Shown piece after piece: positions 8,610 to 17,991 of a stretch of DNA of 64,000 bases (position 1 is the stretch's first letter; each line of letters opens with the position of its first letter). The stretch covers positions 5,330,402 to 5,394,401 of the forward strand of contig NZ_CP036264.1 of NCBI RefSeq assembly GCF_008035925.1, given 5' to 3'. Both the position numbers and the translations under genes were made by a program. Source of the stretch: Stieleria maiorica. GTDB lineage: Bacteria; Planctomycetota; Planctomycetia; Pirellulales; Pirellulaceae. The notes beneath the pieces are model-generated. The model saw only the letters and a program-made list of their open reading frames with translations. It did not search any database and was not told the DNA's origin.

Positions 8610-9869
8610 TCAACCTTGTTGAATGGTCGAGACGTCCAACAGCGGCAGCATGACCGACATGACGATTCCCGCGACCAAGACGCCCATCAGCAAAATGATC
8701 ATCGGTTCGAGCGCAACGACCAGTCGTTTGATTTTCCGCCCGCCCTCTTGTTCGTAAAACCGACCGATGTCTTCCAGCACTTCGGCCACGCGTCCGGTCC
8801 GCTCGCCGGTCGCCATCATCTGTGTTGCTTCGGTGGGCAAAAAGTCCGCCGTGGCGAGAGCGTCGCTGGCACTCAACCCGTCGATCAGATTGTCCTCGAC
8901 CCGACCGAGCAACTCGTGCCACGACTGGTCTTGGACGGTGTTTCGTGTCAATTGAACCGCTTGCAACATCGGCACCCCGCCCCGAACCATCGCCGCAATG
9001 GTGCGAAAGTAACGTCCGGCGATTAAGGGTCGGTAGGCGTCCTTGATCATCGGCGCGTACAACAACATCTTGCCAACGGGTCGCTGAATCAACGCATGCC
9101 GTCGAAGCATGAACGCCCCCGCCATGATCGCGATGCCGACGGGAAACAGAATCATCCAGTAATCTCGCCCGAACGTGCCGACATCCAACAAGAACTGAGT
9201 CGATGCGGGAACGGGCCGCCCCGTGGACTGGAACACACGTCCGAATTGGGGCAACACGCCCAGAATCAGCGCCGTCATCACCACCGACGCGGCGGCAATC
9301 AAGATCACCGGATAGATCATCGCACCAACGATCGACGCCCGCATCTCCAATTGTCCCCGCATGCGTTCGCACACGTTGGCCAACGTTTCTGGGACGTCGC
9401 CGGTTGCTTCGGCCGCTGCCAGCATGGCCGGCAACGAAGCGGGAAAGTACTCGCCATGCGTCGCCACGGCGTTGGAAAACGTCATCCCTCCGCTGAGCGA
9501 AAGGTGAATCGCGTCAAGCGATGCCGCCAATCGCGGATCCTGGCAATGACCGGCGACGTGTCCGACCGCCTCGGCGATCTCCACGCCATTTTGACTCATC
9601 ACGGCCAGTTGATTCAGACTCAACAATACCGTCGACGACGAGACGGGAAACAAATAGACGCCGCCTGGTGAAGTTTGCCGCTGGGGCGATCCCAATCCGC
9701 CGGCGGTCAAGTTGCCCCGAGTCCCCTGGCGTGGGGCGGGCGTCGTGCTGCCGGTCGACCGGTACGATTTTTCACCGACGTTGAACCGATCGAAAGACGG
9801 CGACGTGGAAAAATCCGACGCCGCATCACGATCGCCTGGCATCGGTGTCAGGGGGGAAAACGCTTTCAT
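8610..9869 (-). CDS. GspF/PilC-type inner-membrane platform protein
   Basis: 419 residues. Polytopic membrane protein that sits above the assembly ATPase and transmits its motion to the pseudopilin. Two T2SSF repeats are visible: LSLNQLAVMSQNGVEIAEAV (about 84-103) with membrane segments near 180-205 and 230-255, and a second domain starting at FRTIAAMVRGGVPMLQAVQ (about 285), ending in a last helix (IILLMGVLVAGIVMSVMLPL). The conserved A-A-A-E-A-T-G-D and M-M-A-T-G-E-R-T-G patterns are present. The ATG lies 4 nt after the GspE stop. The first about 70 residues are extra, polar and disordered-looking. Confidence 0.92.
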   Translation of the reverse strand: MKAFSPLTPMPGDRDAASDFSTSPSFDRFNVGEKSYRSTGSTTPAPRQGTRGNLTAGGLGSPQRQTSPGGVYLFPVSSSTVLLSLNQLAVMSQNGVEIAEAVGHVAGHCQDPRLAASLDAIHLSLSGGMTFSNAVATHGEYFPASLPAMLAAAEATGDVPETLANVCERMRGQLEMRASIVGAMIYPVILIAAASVVMTALILGVLPQFGRVFQSTGRPVPASTQFLLDVGTFGRDYWMILFPVGIAIMAGAFMLRRHALIQRPVGKMLLYAPMIKDAYRPLIAGRYFRTIAAMVRGGVPMLQAVQLTRNTVQDQSWHELLGRVEDNLIDGLSASDALATADFLPTEATQMMATGERTGRVAEVLEDIGRFYEQEGGRKIKRLVVALEPMIILLMGVLVAGIVMSVMLPLLDVSTIQQG

Positions 9870-9873
9870 GACT

Positions 9874-11709
9874 TTAATCGACCAGTGCGACCCGCCCGAC
9901 CTCCTCCAAACTGGTCACTTTGTCCTGGGCCAATTGAATCCCTTCGCTCAACAACGACGGCCCGTTGCGGGATTGTCGCAGCGTTTCCAAATCGGCGCCC
10001 TGATTGATCAGCGTGCGAATGTCCGGGGTGATTTCGAACAGCTCGTAGACCCCGGTACGCCCGCGATAGCCCGATTCGTAACATTCCCCGCATCCGCGAC
10101 TGCGCGCAAAGCTTTGCCGCGGGTCACCGGTGTAGTGCAGTTCGTCCAGCATTTTGGTCGACGCGTAATACGTCTCCTTGCAGTTCGGACACAAGTTCCG
10201 CATCAACCGCTGTGCGATCACGCCGACCAGGCTGGCGGCGATCTTGAAGCTTTCGATCCCCATGTCCATCAAACGTGTGATCGCCGCGGCGCTGTCGTTG
10301 GTGTGCAGGGTGCTCAGGACAAGGTGTCCGGTCAGGGCGGCCTGGATCGCCGTTTCAGCCGTTTCGCGGTCGCGGATTTCCCCGACCATGATCACATCGG
10401 GGTCCTGCCGCAGGATGCTCCGCAGGGCCTGTGCAAACGTCATCCCGGTTTCTTTGGCGACTTGAACCTGGTTGATCAGTTCCAACTGGTATTCGACCGG
10501 GTCTTCGACGGTGATCACGTTCCGCTCGATCCCCTTGATCAGTTCGATGGCCGAATAAAGCGTCGTCGTTTTTCCGCTTCCGGTCGGCCCGGTCACCAAC
10601 ACCAACCCGTGCGGCCGCGACAACATGCGACGGACGGAGGTCAACGACGCATTGGGCAGGCCCAGACTGTTGAGGTCGAAGGTGACGCTGTTGCGGTCGA
10701 GCACCCGCATCACCACCTTTTCGCCCAGCACGGTCGGCAAGGTGCTGACGCGCAGGTCGACGTCGCGACGGCTGATCCGCACATGCAACCGTCCGTCCTG
10801 TGGTTGGCGGTGTTCGGCGATGTCAAGCTTTGCCATGACCTTGATTCGCGACACGATCGCGGCGTGCATCTCCTTGCGGGGCTTCATGACCTCGCGGAGT
10901 GCACCGTCGATGCGAAACCGTACGGAGGTGAACTTCTTACCGGCTTCGATGTGGATGTCGCTGGCGCCCTGTCGGACGGCCTGGATGATCGCGTAATTGA
11001 CCAGGTTGATCACCGGGCTGCCTTCGGCCAGCTGCTGGGTGCCGTGCAGGTCCAGGTCGATCGCTTCGCTGTCCAATTCCAGCTGTTCGACGTCAAGGTC
11101 GGCGGTGACCGAATCGACGGCGAAGTCATCTTCATAGCATCGCGGCAACAGCCGCTCAATGCCGCTGGCCAGGGTCAACACCGGGCGGATCCGACAACCG
11201 CTGACATCGGCCAGGGTATCGATCGCGGCCAGATCCTGTGGATCCGCCATCGCGACGGTCAACTCATCCCGAACCCGCATCAGCGGCAAGACACGATACC
11301 GTTCGGCGTAGTCGCGAGGGATCAACGAAACAGCGACCGGATCGATCAATCCTTCCCGCAGTTTGACGCCTTCCACCCCCAGCTGTTCGCCGAGCATGGG
11401 CAGCAGATTGGCCTCGTCGACGAGCCCCAACTCGGCCACGACCTCGCCGAGACGCTTGAAGTGTTTTCGCTTGATTCGGCCGATCGTGTCGGTGCCCTCT
11501 TGGGCCGCCAACGCTTGCAACCGATCCTCTTCGCTGGCCTGGTGGGCCAATGCCGTTTCCAACTGGTCTTCGCGGATCAAGCCCGCTTCGATCAAGCGGC
11601 TGCCGAGCGGCTGGACCGAGCGTTCGGTGCCGGGGCGGCGCGACGGATGCACGATCCGGGCCGGGGCGATGCCGACGGAAGATTGGGAGGGACCCGAGCT
11701 GGTTTTCAT
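9874..11709 (-). CDS. GspE/PilB-type assembly ATPase
   Basis: 611-residue hexameric traffic ATPase that powers pseudopilus or pilus assembly from the cytoplasmic face. An MshEN-like N-terminal domain (about 25-190) is followed by the N2E and ATPase domains: Walker A GPTGSGKTTTLYS (about 371-383), Asp box and Walker B PDVIMVGEIRDRETAETA, His box STLHTNDSA. A zinc-binding tetracysteine (C-P-N-C near 507, C-G-E-C near 540) is present, as in GspE and PilB but not in PilT retraction ATPases; no PilT was seen. ATG with AGGA upstream. The whole gene is overlapped by a long antisense open frame that is only a shadow. Confidence 0.96.
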   Translation of the reverse strand: MKTSSGPSQSSVGIAPARIVHPSRRPGTERSVQPLGSRLIEAGLIREDQLETALAHQASEEDRLQALAAQEGTDTIGRIKRKHFKRLGEVVAELGLVDEANLLPMLGEQLGVEGVKLREGLIDPVAVSLIPRDYAERYRVLPLMRVRDELTVAMADPQDLAAIDTLADVSGCRIRPVLTLASGIERLLPRCYEDDFAVDSVTADLDVEQLELDSEAIDLDLHGTQQLAEGSPVINLVNYAIIQAVRQGASDIHIEAGKKFTSVRFRIDGALREVMKPRKEMHAAIVSRIKVMAKLDIAEHRQPQDGRLHVRISRRDVDLRVSTLPTVLGEKVVMRVLDRNSVTFDLNSLGLPNASLTSVRRMLSRPHGLVLVTGPTGSGKTTTLYSAIELIKGIERNVITVEDPVEYQLELINQVQVAKETGMTFAQALRSILRQDPDVIMVGEIRDRETAETAIQAALTGHLVLSTLHTNDSAAAITRLMDMGIESFKIAASLVGVIAQRLMRNLCPNCKETYYASTKMLDELHYTGDPRQSFARSRGCGECYESGYRGRTGVYELFEITPDIRTLINQGADLETLRQSRNGPSLLSEGIQLAQDKVTSLEEVGRVALVD

Positions 11710-11727
11710 CGTGATCAGATCCTCCGA

Positions 11728-12060
11728 TTAAGCGAAACTGCCGAGTGCGGTCGTCAGATCGGGGAAGGATTCGATGCTGGATCCGACGCCCGTGATTCGC
11801 AACAGGTCGTCACACAATTCGCCGACGCTGCACAGCCGCAAACATCCGCCACGACGACAACACTCATCGCTCAGATCCAACAACCACTCCAATCCGCGGC
11901 TATCGATCAGCGGGGTGTCGCTAAAGTCGACGATGACGGCCGGGACGCCGCCGGTCAGCTTGCTGCCGATCATCTCTCCGATCGGACCGATCGTTTCGGC
12001 CCGCAGCGGACCCTCGCTGCGGACGACGTAGACGCTGCCGTGTTTATCAAGACGGACCAT
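11728..12060 (-). CDS. STAS-domain protein (anti-sigma-factor antagonist type)
   Basis: 110 residues, a single STAS domain. The phosphorylatable serine is present in the motif LIDSRGLEWLL (about 51-61), as in SpoIIAA/RsbV, whose phosphorylation state controls binding to a partner kinase. Strong Shine-Dalgarno AAGGAGA 13 nt before ATG. It sits between the histidine kinase and GspE, 18 bp from each, so it is co-transcribed with the secretion genes. No RsbW-like kinase or sigma factor lies nearby; its partner is unknown and may be the neighbouring histidine kinase or the ATPase. Confidence 0.88.
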   Translation of the reverse strand: MVRLDKHGSVYVVRSEGPLRAETIGPIGEMIGSKLTGGVPAVIVDFSDTPLIDSRGLEWLLDLSDECCRRGGCLRLCSVGELCDDLLRITGVGSSIESFPDLTTALGSFA

Positions 12061-12078
12061 GGACGTACTCTGATCTCC

Positions 12079-13611
12079 TTAGATCCCGCTGCGTGAATGG
12101 CCGCCGATCGGCAAACGCATCGAGAACGTCGACCCCCGACCGACCTCGCTATCCAGGTCGACTTCGCCGCCATGCATTCGGGCGACTTCGCGGGTGAATG
12201 CCAGTCCTAATCCGTTGCCGCGCATTTCGCTGTTGGCCGCATGGCTGCCGCGGAAAAATTTGTCGAACACCTTGTCCTGTTCTTCCTCCTCGATTCCAGG
12301 GCCGTTGTCCTGGATGTCGATGCGGATCCAGTTGTCGACGACGCCGCAACGAACGATGATTTCGCCGGCGGTCGGGGTGTACTTGACGGCGTTGCCGACC
12401 AGATTGACCAGTGCGGCTTGCAGCTTGTCCCGGTCACCGAAGACCGTGGGAAGCTTGGCGGCAAAGTCCGTGACCAAACGTTGCCGTTTCTGATCGGCCT
12501 GGGCTTTCATTTGATCGGCGGCGTATTCGACCATCGGCAACAATTCCAACTCGTGCCGATTGGCGACCATCGATCCGGCTTCCATCTGCCCGACGGTCAG
12601 TAGTTGATCGACCAATCGGCCCAGACGATGGGCTTCGGAAACGATCACGTTACAGAACTCTTTCTGTTGATCGATTTCAAGGTTCTCTTCGGCCTGCAGC
12701 GCCTCGGCATAGGCTTGCAGGTTGTTCAGCGGGGTACGCAGCTCGTGGGTCGCGGTCAACAGAAACTGATCACGCGATTGGGTTGCCAATTCCTGTTGGG
12801 TCACATCAGTCAAGATCCACGCCATCCCTTCACCGTCGCCGCTGCGACCATCCAGTCTGGAGCGGGCGATCCGCAGGTGCACGCGCTCTCCGCCCATTGC
12901 GACCTGGTGGCGTTCTTGGATCATGCGAACATTGCTGAGAAACCGTTGGCGTTTGGCGATCACCGATTCGTCGCCGGCACGCAGCCCCAGCAGGTCCAAC
13001 AAGTCGCGTCCGATGTGATTGGCGTCTTCGGTCAGACCGAACAGACTGCACGCCGGTGGGCTGATAAACAACAGTCGGCCGTCCAAGTCCGTGATCACCC
13101 AAGCCGCCGGAAGCCCGCGCATGGCGCGGGCCAGCGTGATCGCTTCTTGATCCAACGATGCGGGCGTGCGATCGTCCCGGTTGCTCGATGCCGACTCGGC
13201 TTCGCGCAGCAATTCGTTCCACGCCTCGGTGATCCGCTCCTGGCCGATGATCGGGCGGACTGTTCGCCAGCGTTCCGGTTTGCCGCCGCTTTGTAGCAAT
13301 TCCGTTTCGATCGTGCGGAGCGTGCGGACCGAACGCATCGACATCACGCCGCTGAGCGAACAAACCGCGACGGTCGCCACCCACATCAGCGACTGAAACG
13401 ATTGCAGCTGCGGCAGCGAACTGGCCGCCACGCCGCATAACAGCGCGCACAGGGCGGTGACGCAGAACAGAACGCCGATCCGAGTGGTGACCAAGGCCTG
13501 ACCGGGAGCGGACGGATTCGTTTCGGACGCTCGATCGGCGCAGACGGTATCGACTTCCGCCGCCGTGCGTTCACCGCTGCCGAACGCGGCGGACGATGGG
13601 GAATTAGACAT
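12079..13611 (-). CDS. Membrane sensor histidine kinase with PAS domain
   Basis: 510 residues. N-terminal cytoplasmic stretch, two closely spaced membrane helices (about 48-66 and 76-94) with almost no periplasmic loop, PAS domain (about 170-265; AWVITDLDGRLLFISPPAC), then HisKA with H box HELRTPLNNLQAY (His about 288) and HATPase_c with N box LVNLVGNAVKYTP, G1 DNGPGI and G2 GNGLGLAFTREV. Class I kinase. The start ATG overlaps the end of the response regulator gene by 8 bp, so the two are a translationally coupled pair. The tiny loop suggests sensing inside the membrane or through PAS. Confidence 0.93.
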   Translation of the reverse strand: MSNSPSSAAFGSGERTAAEVDTVCADRASETNPSAPGQALVTTRIGVLFCVTALCALLCGVAASSLPQLQSFQSLMWVATVAVCSLSGVMSMRSVRTLRTIETELLQSGGKPERWRTVRPIIGQERITEAWNELLREAESASSNRDDRTPASLDQEAITLARAMRGLPAAWVITDLDGRLLFISPPACSLFGLTEDANHIGRDLLDLLGLRAGDESVIAKRQRFLSNVRMIQERHQVAMGGERVHLRIARSRLDGRSGDGEGMAWILTDVTQQELATQSRDQFLLTATHELRTPLNNLQAYAEALQAEENLEIDQQKEFCNVIVSEAHRLGRLVDQLLTVGQMEAGSMVANRHELELLPMVEYAADQMKAQADQKRQRLVTDFAAKLPTVFGDRDKLQAALVNLVGNAVKYTPTAGEIIVRCGVVDNWIRIDIQDNGPGIEEEEQDKVFDKFFRGSHAANSEMRGNGLGLAFTREVARMHGGEVDLDSEVGRGSTFSMRLPIGGHSRSGI

Positions 13612-14113
13612 CTCCGTGGCCCTGAGGCGGATCGGGAATTCCCTGCCCCGGCGGCAAACCGAGCGACAGATTCAACGGCGGCAAGGTGGGAAACTCTCGT
13701 TCGACACGCGGCGCGTCCGACGCGTTGAGTTGGCCATCCTGTTCCAGATGCCGGACAATCACTTCACTCAATTTGCGAGGACTGAACGGCTTGTGCATGA
13801 TGCACGCCAATCGGAAGTCCAGCCGCAGCTGTTCGCTATCCAGTTCCAAGCCCTTGGCGGTGCACAGGATTGCCGGCGGGCGTTTGTAGTCGGCCAGTGC
13901 ATCGAGCCGCTGTAGCAGTTCGACTCCGCCACAACGCGGCATTTGGAAATCGGTGACGATAAAATCGATGCCGCCCTGCTGCAGGCGTTCGTATCCGGCT
14001 TGACCGTCGTTGCACGTCTCGACGGCGAGTCCACTCTTGGCGACCGTAAAGCTAAGCACGCGGCGAAAGACGGGGTCGTCTTCGATAATCAGCACGGTCG
14101 GGGGAGTGGACAT
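13604..14113 (-). CDS. Single-domain response regulator with C-terminal extension
   Basis: 169 residues. Receiver domain with acidic pair IIEDD (about 9-13), phospho-acceptor Asp in IVTDFQMP (about 55) and conserved Lys in MHKPF (about 105). After the receiver comes a 40-residue Pro-rich tail without a DNA-binding domain, so output is by protein interaction. Candidates are the adjacent STAS protein or GspE. It precedes and overlaps the kinase gene. Confidence 0.93.
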   Translation of the reverse strand: MSTPPTVLIIEDDPVFRRVLSFTVAKSGLAVETCNDGQAGYERLQQGGIDFIVTDFQMPRCGGVELLQRLDALADYKRPPAILCTAKGLELDSEQLRLDFRLACIMHKPFSPRKLSEVIVRHLEQDGQLNASDAPRVEREFPTLPPLNLSLGLPPGQGIPDPPQGHGDV

Positions 14114-14194
14114 GAAAAGCGATCTCTGGGGGCAGGCTTCAGTCGTACGAAACTGGGGTAATCACACGGCAGCTACGATGAACGGCAGCGTGGT

Positions 14195-14623
14195 TCACCA
14201 ATCCTTGCCGATGTCGGTTCCGGCCGGATCCAGATTCAATTTCAAGCTGCCGTTGTGCGGCTTGTAGGCCCATCCACTCGTGCCGTCGGGTGCCGGGACC
14301 ACCGGGGCGGAGGTCGTCGTGGTGTCGTAATAGACTTCATCCAGGCCTCGAACGGGACCGAACGTCGGCACCGGAAACGGGCCGTTCAGCATGTCCGCCA
14401 TCGCGGTTTTCAAGTCGCCGCTGGGCGGGTACTCACCCTCTTTGGCGCGATACATTTCGATCGCGTTTCGCAGCACTGCCAGCTGTTGACGTGTGGTGTT
14501 GATCTCTGCCTGTTCGGCGGTATCAAACATCCGCGGAGCTGCGACTGCGGCGATGATGCCCAGGATCAAAATCACGATGACCATTTCGATCAATGAAAAA
14601 CCTTGACGCTTGTTGCGTGTCAT
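14195..14623 (-). CDS. Type II secretion major pseudopilin-like protein (GspG family)
   Basis: 142 residues from ATG 14623 (AAGGG upstream), a better start than an in-frame position at 14860. Short leader MTRNKRQG followed by FSLIEMVIVILILGIIAAVA: prepilin peptidase would cut between G8 and F9, and Glu5 of the mature protein is present. The C-terminal part (YPPSGDLKTAMADMLNGP ... GWAYKPHNGSL) matches the GspG beta-sheet/calcium-loop region more than type IV pilin. First gene of the secretion operon; no prepilin peptidase gene is in the window. Confidence 0.92.
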   Translation of the reverse strand: MTRNKRQGFSLIEMVIVILILGIIAAVAAPRMFDTAEQAEINTTRQQLAVLRNAIEMYRAKEGEYPPSGDLKTAMADMLNGPFPVPTFGPVRGLDEVYYDTTTTSAPVVPAPDGTSGWAYKPHNGSLKLNLDPAGTDIGKDW

Positions 14624-15170
14624 ATCCAGTTGCCCTTGTTGGTTGATTGCTGAAGCGCCAGCTGTCTTGTGGTGAACGGCGATCCCACACTCACCGTTGA
14701 CAACTGTCATTGGTTCGAGTGCCGGTCCGCCTTGTGACGCACTGAAAACTAGGACGGGTTTCCCTGATTGATGTCGTGCAAGGGCAAATTCCGTTCTTTT
14801 GGCCCACCCTGAAGAGTGCCTCGTCGCATTGCAATCGGCACGACCGTTGCGATTGATCAACGGTGGCGGGCCTGCGACACGCGTTGCCCCAGCGGAACGC
14901 CGTGTTGCAAGATGTCACCGCACGCCTCGCCGACGCAACCTTTTGCCGCCGGCCCCGGTTGTTCCGCACAACGGACCCGAAACGTTCCCTTTTTTTGCGG
15001 GCAAACGGCCGCCCAATGGGAATTCACACGTTCCTGCCCGGGATCGGGCGGTGCCTGCGGCGGATGACAGCGCGGCGAATCCCGCTCGATCGACTGAACT
15101 TGGCCCTCGATTTGCAAACCGCATCGGCACACCACGCCAGACTCCCCCCACCCCATCATCGAGACGTCCG
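14624..15170. other. Divergent intergenic region, no gene supported
   Basis: 547 bp between the divergent pseudopilin operon and the gene at 15171. Open frames here in several phases are short extensions of the neighbours and lack a plausible start. It should hold the promoters of both directions, but no convincing -35/-10 or -24/-12 pair was found by eye. Confidence 0.5.
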
Positions 15171-16004
15171 TTGAACGAGAACCAACGCCCCCTGTGGATC
15201 ATCATCTTTGCGATCCTATTGGCAAGCATCGCGATCCGATCCAACGGTCAAGAAACGAACGGCCAAGACACTCAATCGCACCGGAATGCGGAGACGCAGT
15301 CGAGCGACGACGCTTCGGCCTACACGGAAATGCAAATCGGCGAGCGCATCGTCATGGTCAAACGTGCGTCGGCCGAATCCGACACCGCGGCGGCTTCGAC
15401 TCCGGCAATTCCTTCCGGTCGCCAGACCGCGCGGTCGCAGCGTCCCAAGTCCGCCTTGGTGAGTGCCGAGATCGCCCAATTCGATTCCGATTCCGATCCC
15501 GATGGTTGGTTGGCCAAAGTGATGTTGATCGGCAACGACGACTGCGTGGTCACCGTGCGGCGGGCGACGGCACGGTTCGAATTGATGCCACGGCTACCGA
15601 CCCACGATTTTACCGGCTACGTCGATGCAAACCTCAAGCCGATCGTTTGGAATTCGCCGCTCCAGTTTGCCGCCGATGGAATCGCGACGGTTCGGTTGCC
15701 GCTTCGCAACCCGATCGCTCCGCTGACCGGTTGGCCAGCGACCTCCCATCCGGCCGTGGGCGATGCGGGTGGCTTTCATGCGTCGCGTCGGGGCATCATC
15801 CGCCACACCAGCCCGGCATTCGAAAGCCCCACGGCACTCACCGACCGGCACGACCGAGCATCCGCCAGGTCGGCCATCGGCATGGCGAGTTTCGGCCAAT
15901 TGCGGGTTCGTGTCTCGGTGCCCGGCGAAGGCGTGTTTGACGCGGTCACCCCGATCACCTTGCGTCCTGCGGTCTTGGTTGACACTCGATGGCCCTATCA
16001 GTAA
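15171..16004 (+). CDS. Secreted protein of unknown function
   Basis: 277 residues if started at TTG 15171: (M)NENQRPLWIIIFAILLAS is a convincing signal peptide, whereas the longer open frame from 14799 puts this helix far inside. The mature part has a low-complexity stretch (about 25-95), then a beta-rich region with V-T-V-R-R-A-T-A-R-F-E-L and a final strand pair V-R-V-S-V-P-G-E-G-V-F-D. No family recognised. It is 151 bp before nusA and on the same strand, but is unlikely to share its function. Confidence 0.65.
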   Translation: MNENQRPLWIIIFAILLASIAIRSNGQETNGQDTQSHRNAETQSSDDASAYTEMQIGERIVMVKRASAESDTAAASTPAIPSGRQTARSQRPKSALVSAEIAQFDSDSDPDGWLAKVMLIGNDDCVVTVRRATARFELMPRLPTHDFTGYVDANLKPIVWNSPLQFAADGIATVRLPLRNPIAPLTGWPATSHPAVGDAGGFHASRRGIIRHTSPAFESPTALTDRHDRASARSAIGMASFGQLRVRVSVPGEGVFDAVTPITLRPAVLVDTRWPYQ

Positions 16005-16155
16005 CTTGACACTTCATCAGCACTGGTACACGCAACTGCCCGGTCCTGCCCCAAGGCCCGGGTTTATTTTTTGCCGTCGATCAGTGCTGGATTGCTCGCC
16101 TAGGCCCTGAACCAAGCCCGATTCCGCCCAACCAGCGCATGCCGCGACGCTTGCT

Positions 16156-17604
16156 ATGAACCCACAAGACATTCTCCGATATGTCGATTCACTTCACCGC
16201 GAAAAAAATATTGACACCGAACTGGTGTTCTCGGCAATCGAGGCGGCTTTGCAGACCGCAGCAAAGCGACAATATGGCGAAGACGCCGATATCAAGGTTC
16301 AATTGAATCGCGAAAACGGACGCATCGCCGCTTCGCTCGATGGCGAACAACTCGGTGACGATCAGATCGGCCGAATCGGGGCCCAAACCGCCAAACAAGT
16401 CATCATCCAAAAGGTTCGAGAGGCCGAACGCGACTCGCTGATGGCGGAATACCGCGAGCAGATCGGAGACACCGTCGCAGGGATCATCGGTCGCGCCGAC
16501 GGTGGCGTGGCGACGGTCAATCTGGGCAATGTGGAAGCGATCTTGCCGCGCAGCGAACAGATCCCCGGCGAAACCCTGCATGCCGGCGAACGGGTGCGAG
16601 CGGTGGTGTTCGAAGTGAAAGCGACCGGCAACCGAGTCCGCGTCGTCCTCAGCCGAACCCGACCTCAGCTGGTCCAACGGTTGTTCGAACAAGAGATCCC
16701 CGAACTGAGCGAGGGGGTGATCGCGATCAATTCCATCAGCCGCGAACCCGGCTACCGCAGCAAGGTCGCCGTCAGCAGCGAAGACAGCCAGGTCGACCCG
16801 ATCGCTGTCTGTGTCGGCTATCGCGGCAGTCGTATCAAAGCCGTCCGCGAAGAATTGGCCGGGGAGCACATCGATGTCGTCCGCTACAGCGAAGACCCCG
16901 AGGTCCTGATCCCCAACGCCCTGCAGCCGGCCGAAGTTGAACAGGTGCTGCTGTGCGACATGATCGGCCGAGCGATCGTCTTGGTCCAAGAAGACCAACT
17001 GTCGCTCGCGATCGGTCGCCGGGGTCAAAACGTTCGACTGGCCAGCAAGCTCTGTGGCTGGGATATCGAAATCATGACCGGCGGCGAACTGGAAGAACAG
17101 ATCGAACGTGCGGTCGAAGCATTTAGCCAGCTCGAAGGGATGACCCCCGAGATCTCTCAGGTCCTCGTCGAGCAGGGATATTTGTCTTATGACGATTTAT
17201 CCGTCATCGAACCCGACGCTTTCATGGAAATGAGCGGGTTGACCGAGCAGCAGGTTGATTTGATTGTGAACACTGCCGAGGCAAAGGCAGAGGAAGCAGA
17301 AGAAGCGGCGGCACAAGAACGGCAGGCCCGCCGGGAACGTGAACGCCTGCACAAGGAAGCCGAAGCCGCCGGAGTGATGGAACCCCAACCCACACCGGAG
17401 GCAGAAGCCGAAGCTCCGACAGAGGCCGCCGGCGAAACCGAACCCGATGCCGCCCCTTCCGACGGAGGGAGCGAATCGGCCGCAATGGAGGAAGGGGAGC
17501 AAAACACGCCCGAAGAGCCGCCCGAGCCCCCCACTGCAGAGTCGGTTTCGGATGATTCCGAGCCCGCCGATGCATCGGAGGTTAAGTCGCCCCAGGAAGG
17601 CTAG
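16156..17604 (+). CDS. nusA: Transcription termination/antitermination protein NusA
   Basis: 482 residues. Binds RNA polymerase and nascent RNA, modulating pausing, termination and antitermination. N-terminal RNAP-binding domain 1-100 (start MNPQDILRYVDSLHREKNI), S1 domain about 103-167, KH1 with GYRGSRI (221-227), KH2 with AIGRRGQNVRLAS (285-297), helix-hairpin-helix-like segment about 325-370. The last about 110 residues are a Glu/Ala/Pro-rich tail, longer and more acidic than in E. coli. Upstream of infB and rbfA, the classic nusA-infB order. Confidence 0.96.
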   Translation: MNPQDILRYVDSLHREKNIDTELVFSAIEAALQTAAKRQYGEDADIKVQLNRENGRIAASLDGEQLGDDQIGRIGAQTAKQVIIQKVREAERDSLMAEYREQIGDTVAGIIGRADGGVATVNLGNVEAILPRSEQIPGETLHAGERVRAVVFEVKATGNRVRVVLSRTRPQLVQRLFEQEIPELSEGVIAINSISREPGYRSKVAVSSEDSQVDPIAVCVGYRGSRIKAVREELAGEHIDVVRYSEDPEVLIPNALQPAEVEQVLLCDMIGRAIVLVQEDQLSLAIGRRGQNVRLASKLCGWDIEIMTGGELEEQIERAVEAFSQLEGMTPEISQVLVEQGYLSYDDLSVIEPDAFMEMSGLTEQQVDLIVNTAEAKAEEAEEAAAQERQARRERERLHKEAEAAGVMEPQPTPEAEAEAPTEAAGETEPDAAPSDGGSESAAMEEGEQNTPEEPPEPPTAESVSDDSEPADASEVKSPQEG

Positions 17605-17991
17605 AGCGGTGCTGAGGGAAAAAGTCGAGTGAAATCTAGTCTTGCCCCCAGGTCGGACCTCTGCGAAGACGGTCTTTTTCGCTATCCTTTGCTTCCGCAG
17701 CGGGCAATTTCGATCTCCTCGACTTGGCCCGACCATTAACTGAAAGAAGAAAACCATCCCGGCCTACCCCGTTCCACGCTCTCGCGGTCTAACCTTTCAC
17801 CGCGTCAGATTGAGACTTGGTTCGGTCGTCCGTTGGACGCTCGGCGTGCAACGTGCGTGCTGAATCTCGGCCGATGGAGGAGCTTTTTATGTGACCTTTA
17901 GAAAAGATGATTTGGAACGCCGCCATGAGAAAAGCAGGCAATGCACGAGAGGCATGGCGGGTTCCGCCCAATTTGACAGGATTTGGACCCA
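17605..17991 (+). other. nusA-infB intergenic leader with Shine-Dalgarno-preceded mini-ORFs
   Basis: 387 bp without a normal gene; the ylxR and L7Ae-like genes often found between nusA and infB are absent. At 17874 an ATG opens a seven-codon frame (M-E-E-L-F-M-stop) whose own codons form GGAGGAG. That Shine-Dalgarno sits 5 nt before ATG-TGA at 17889 and 7 nt before a GTG at 17891, which opens a 70-codon frame ending at 18103 inside infB. These could be leader peptides or chance. Confidence 0.45.

Noticed and set aside
9712-12096. 794-codon open frame on the plus strand
   Set aside because: Antisense to GspE, GspF and the STAS gene, composition-driven, no domain.
14799-15170. 124-codon N-terminal extension of the secreted protein
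   Set aside because: Would bury a good signal peptide; TTG 15171 gives a normal exported protein.
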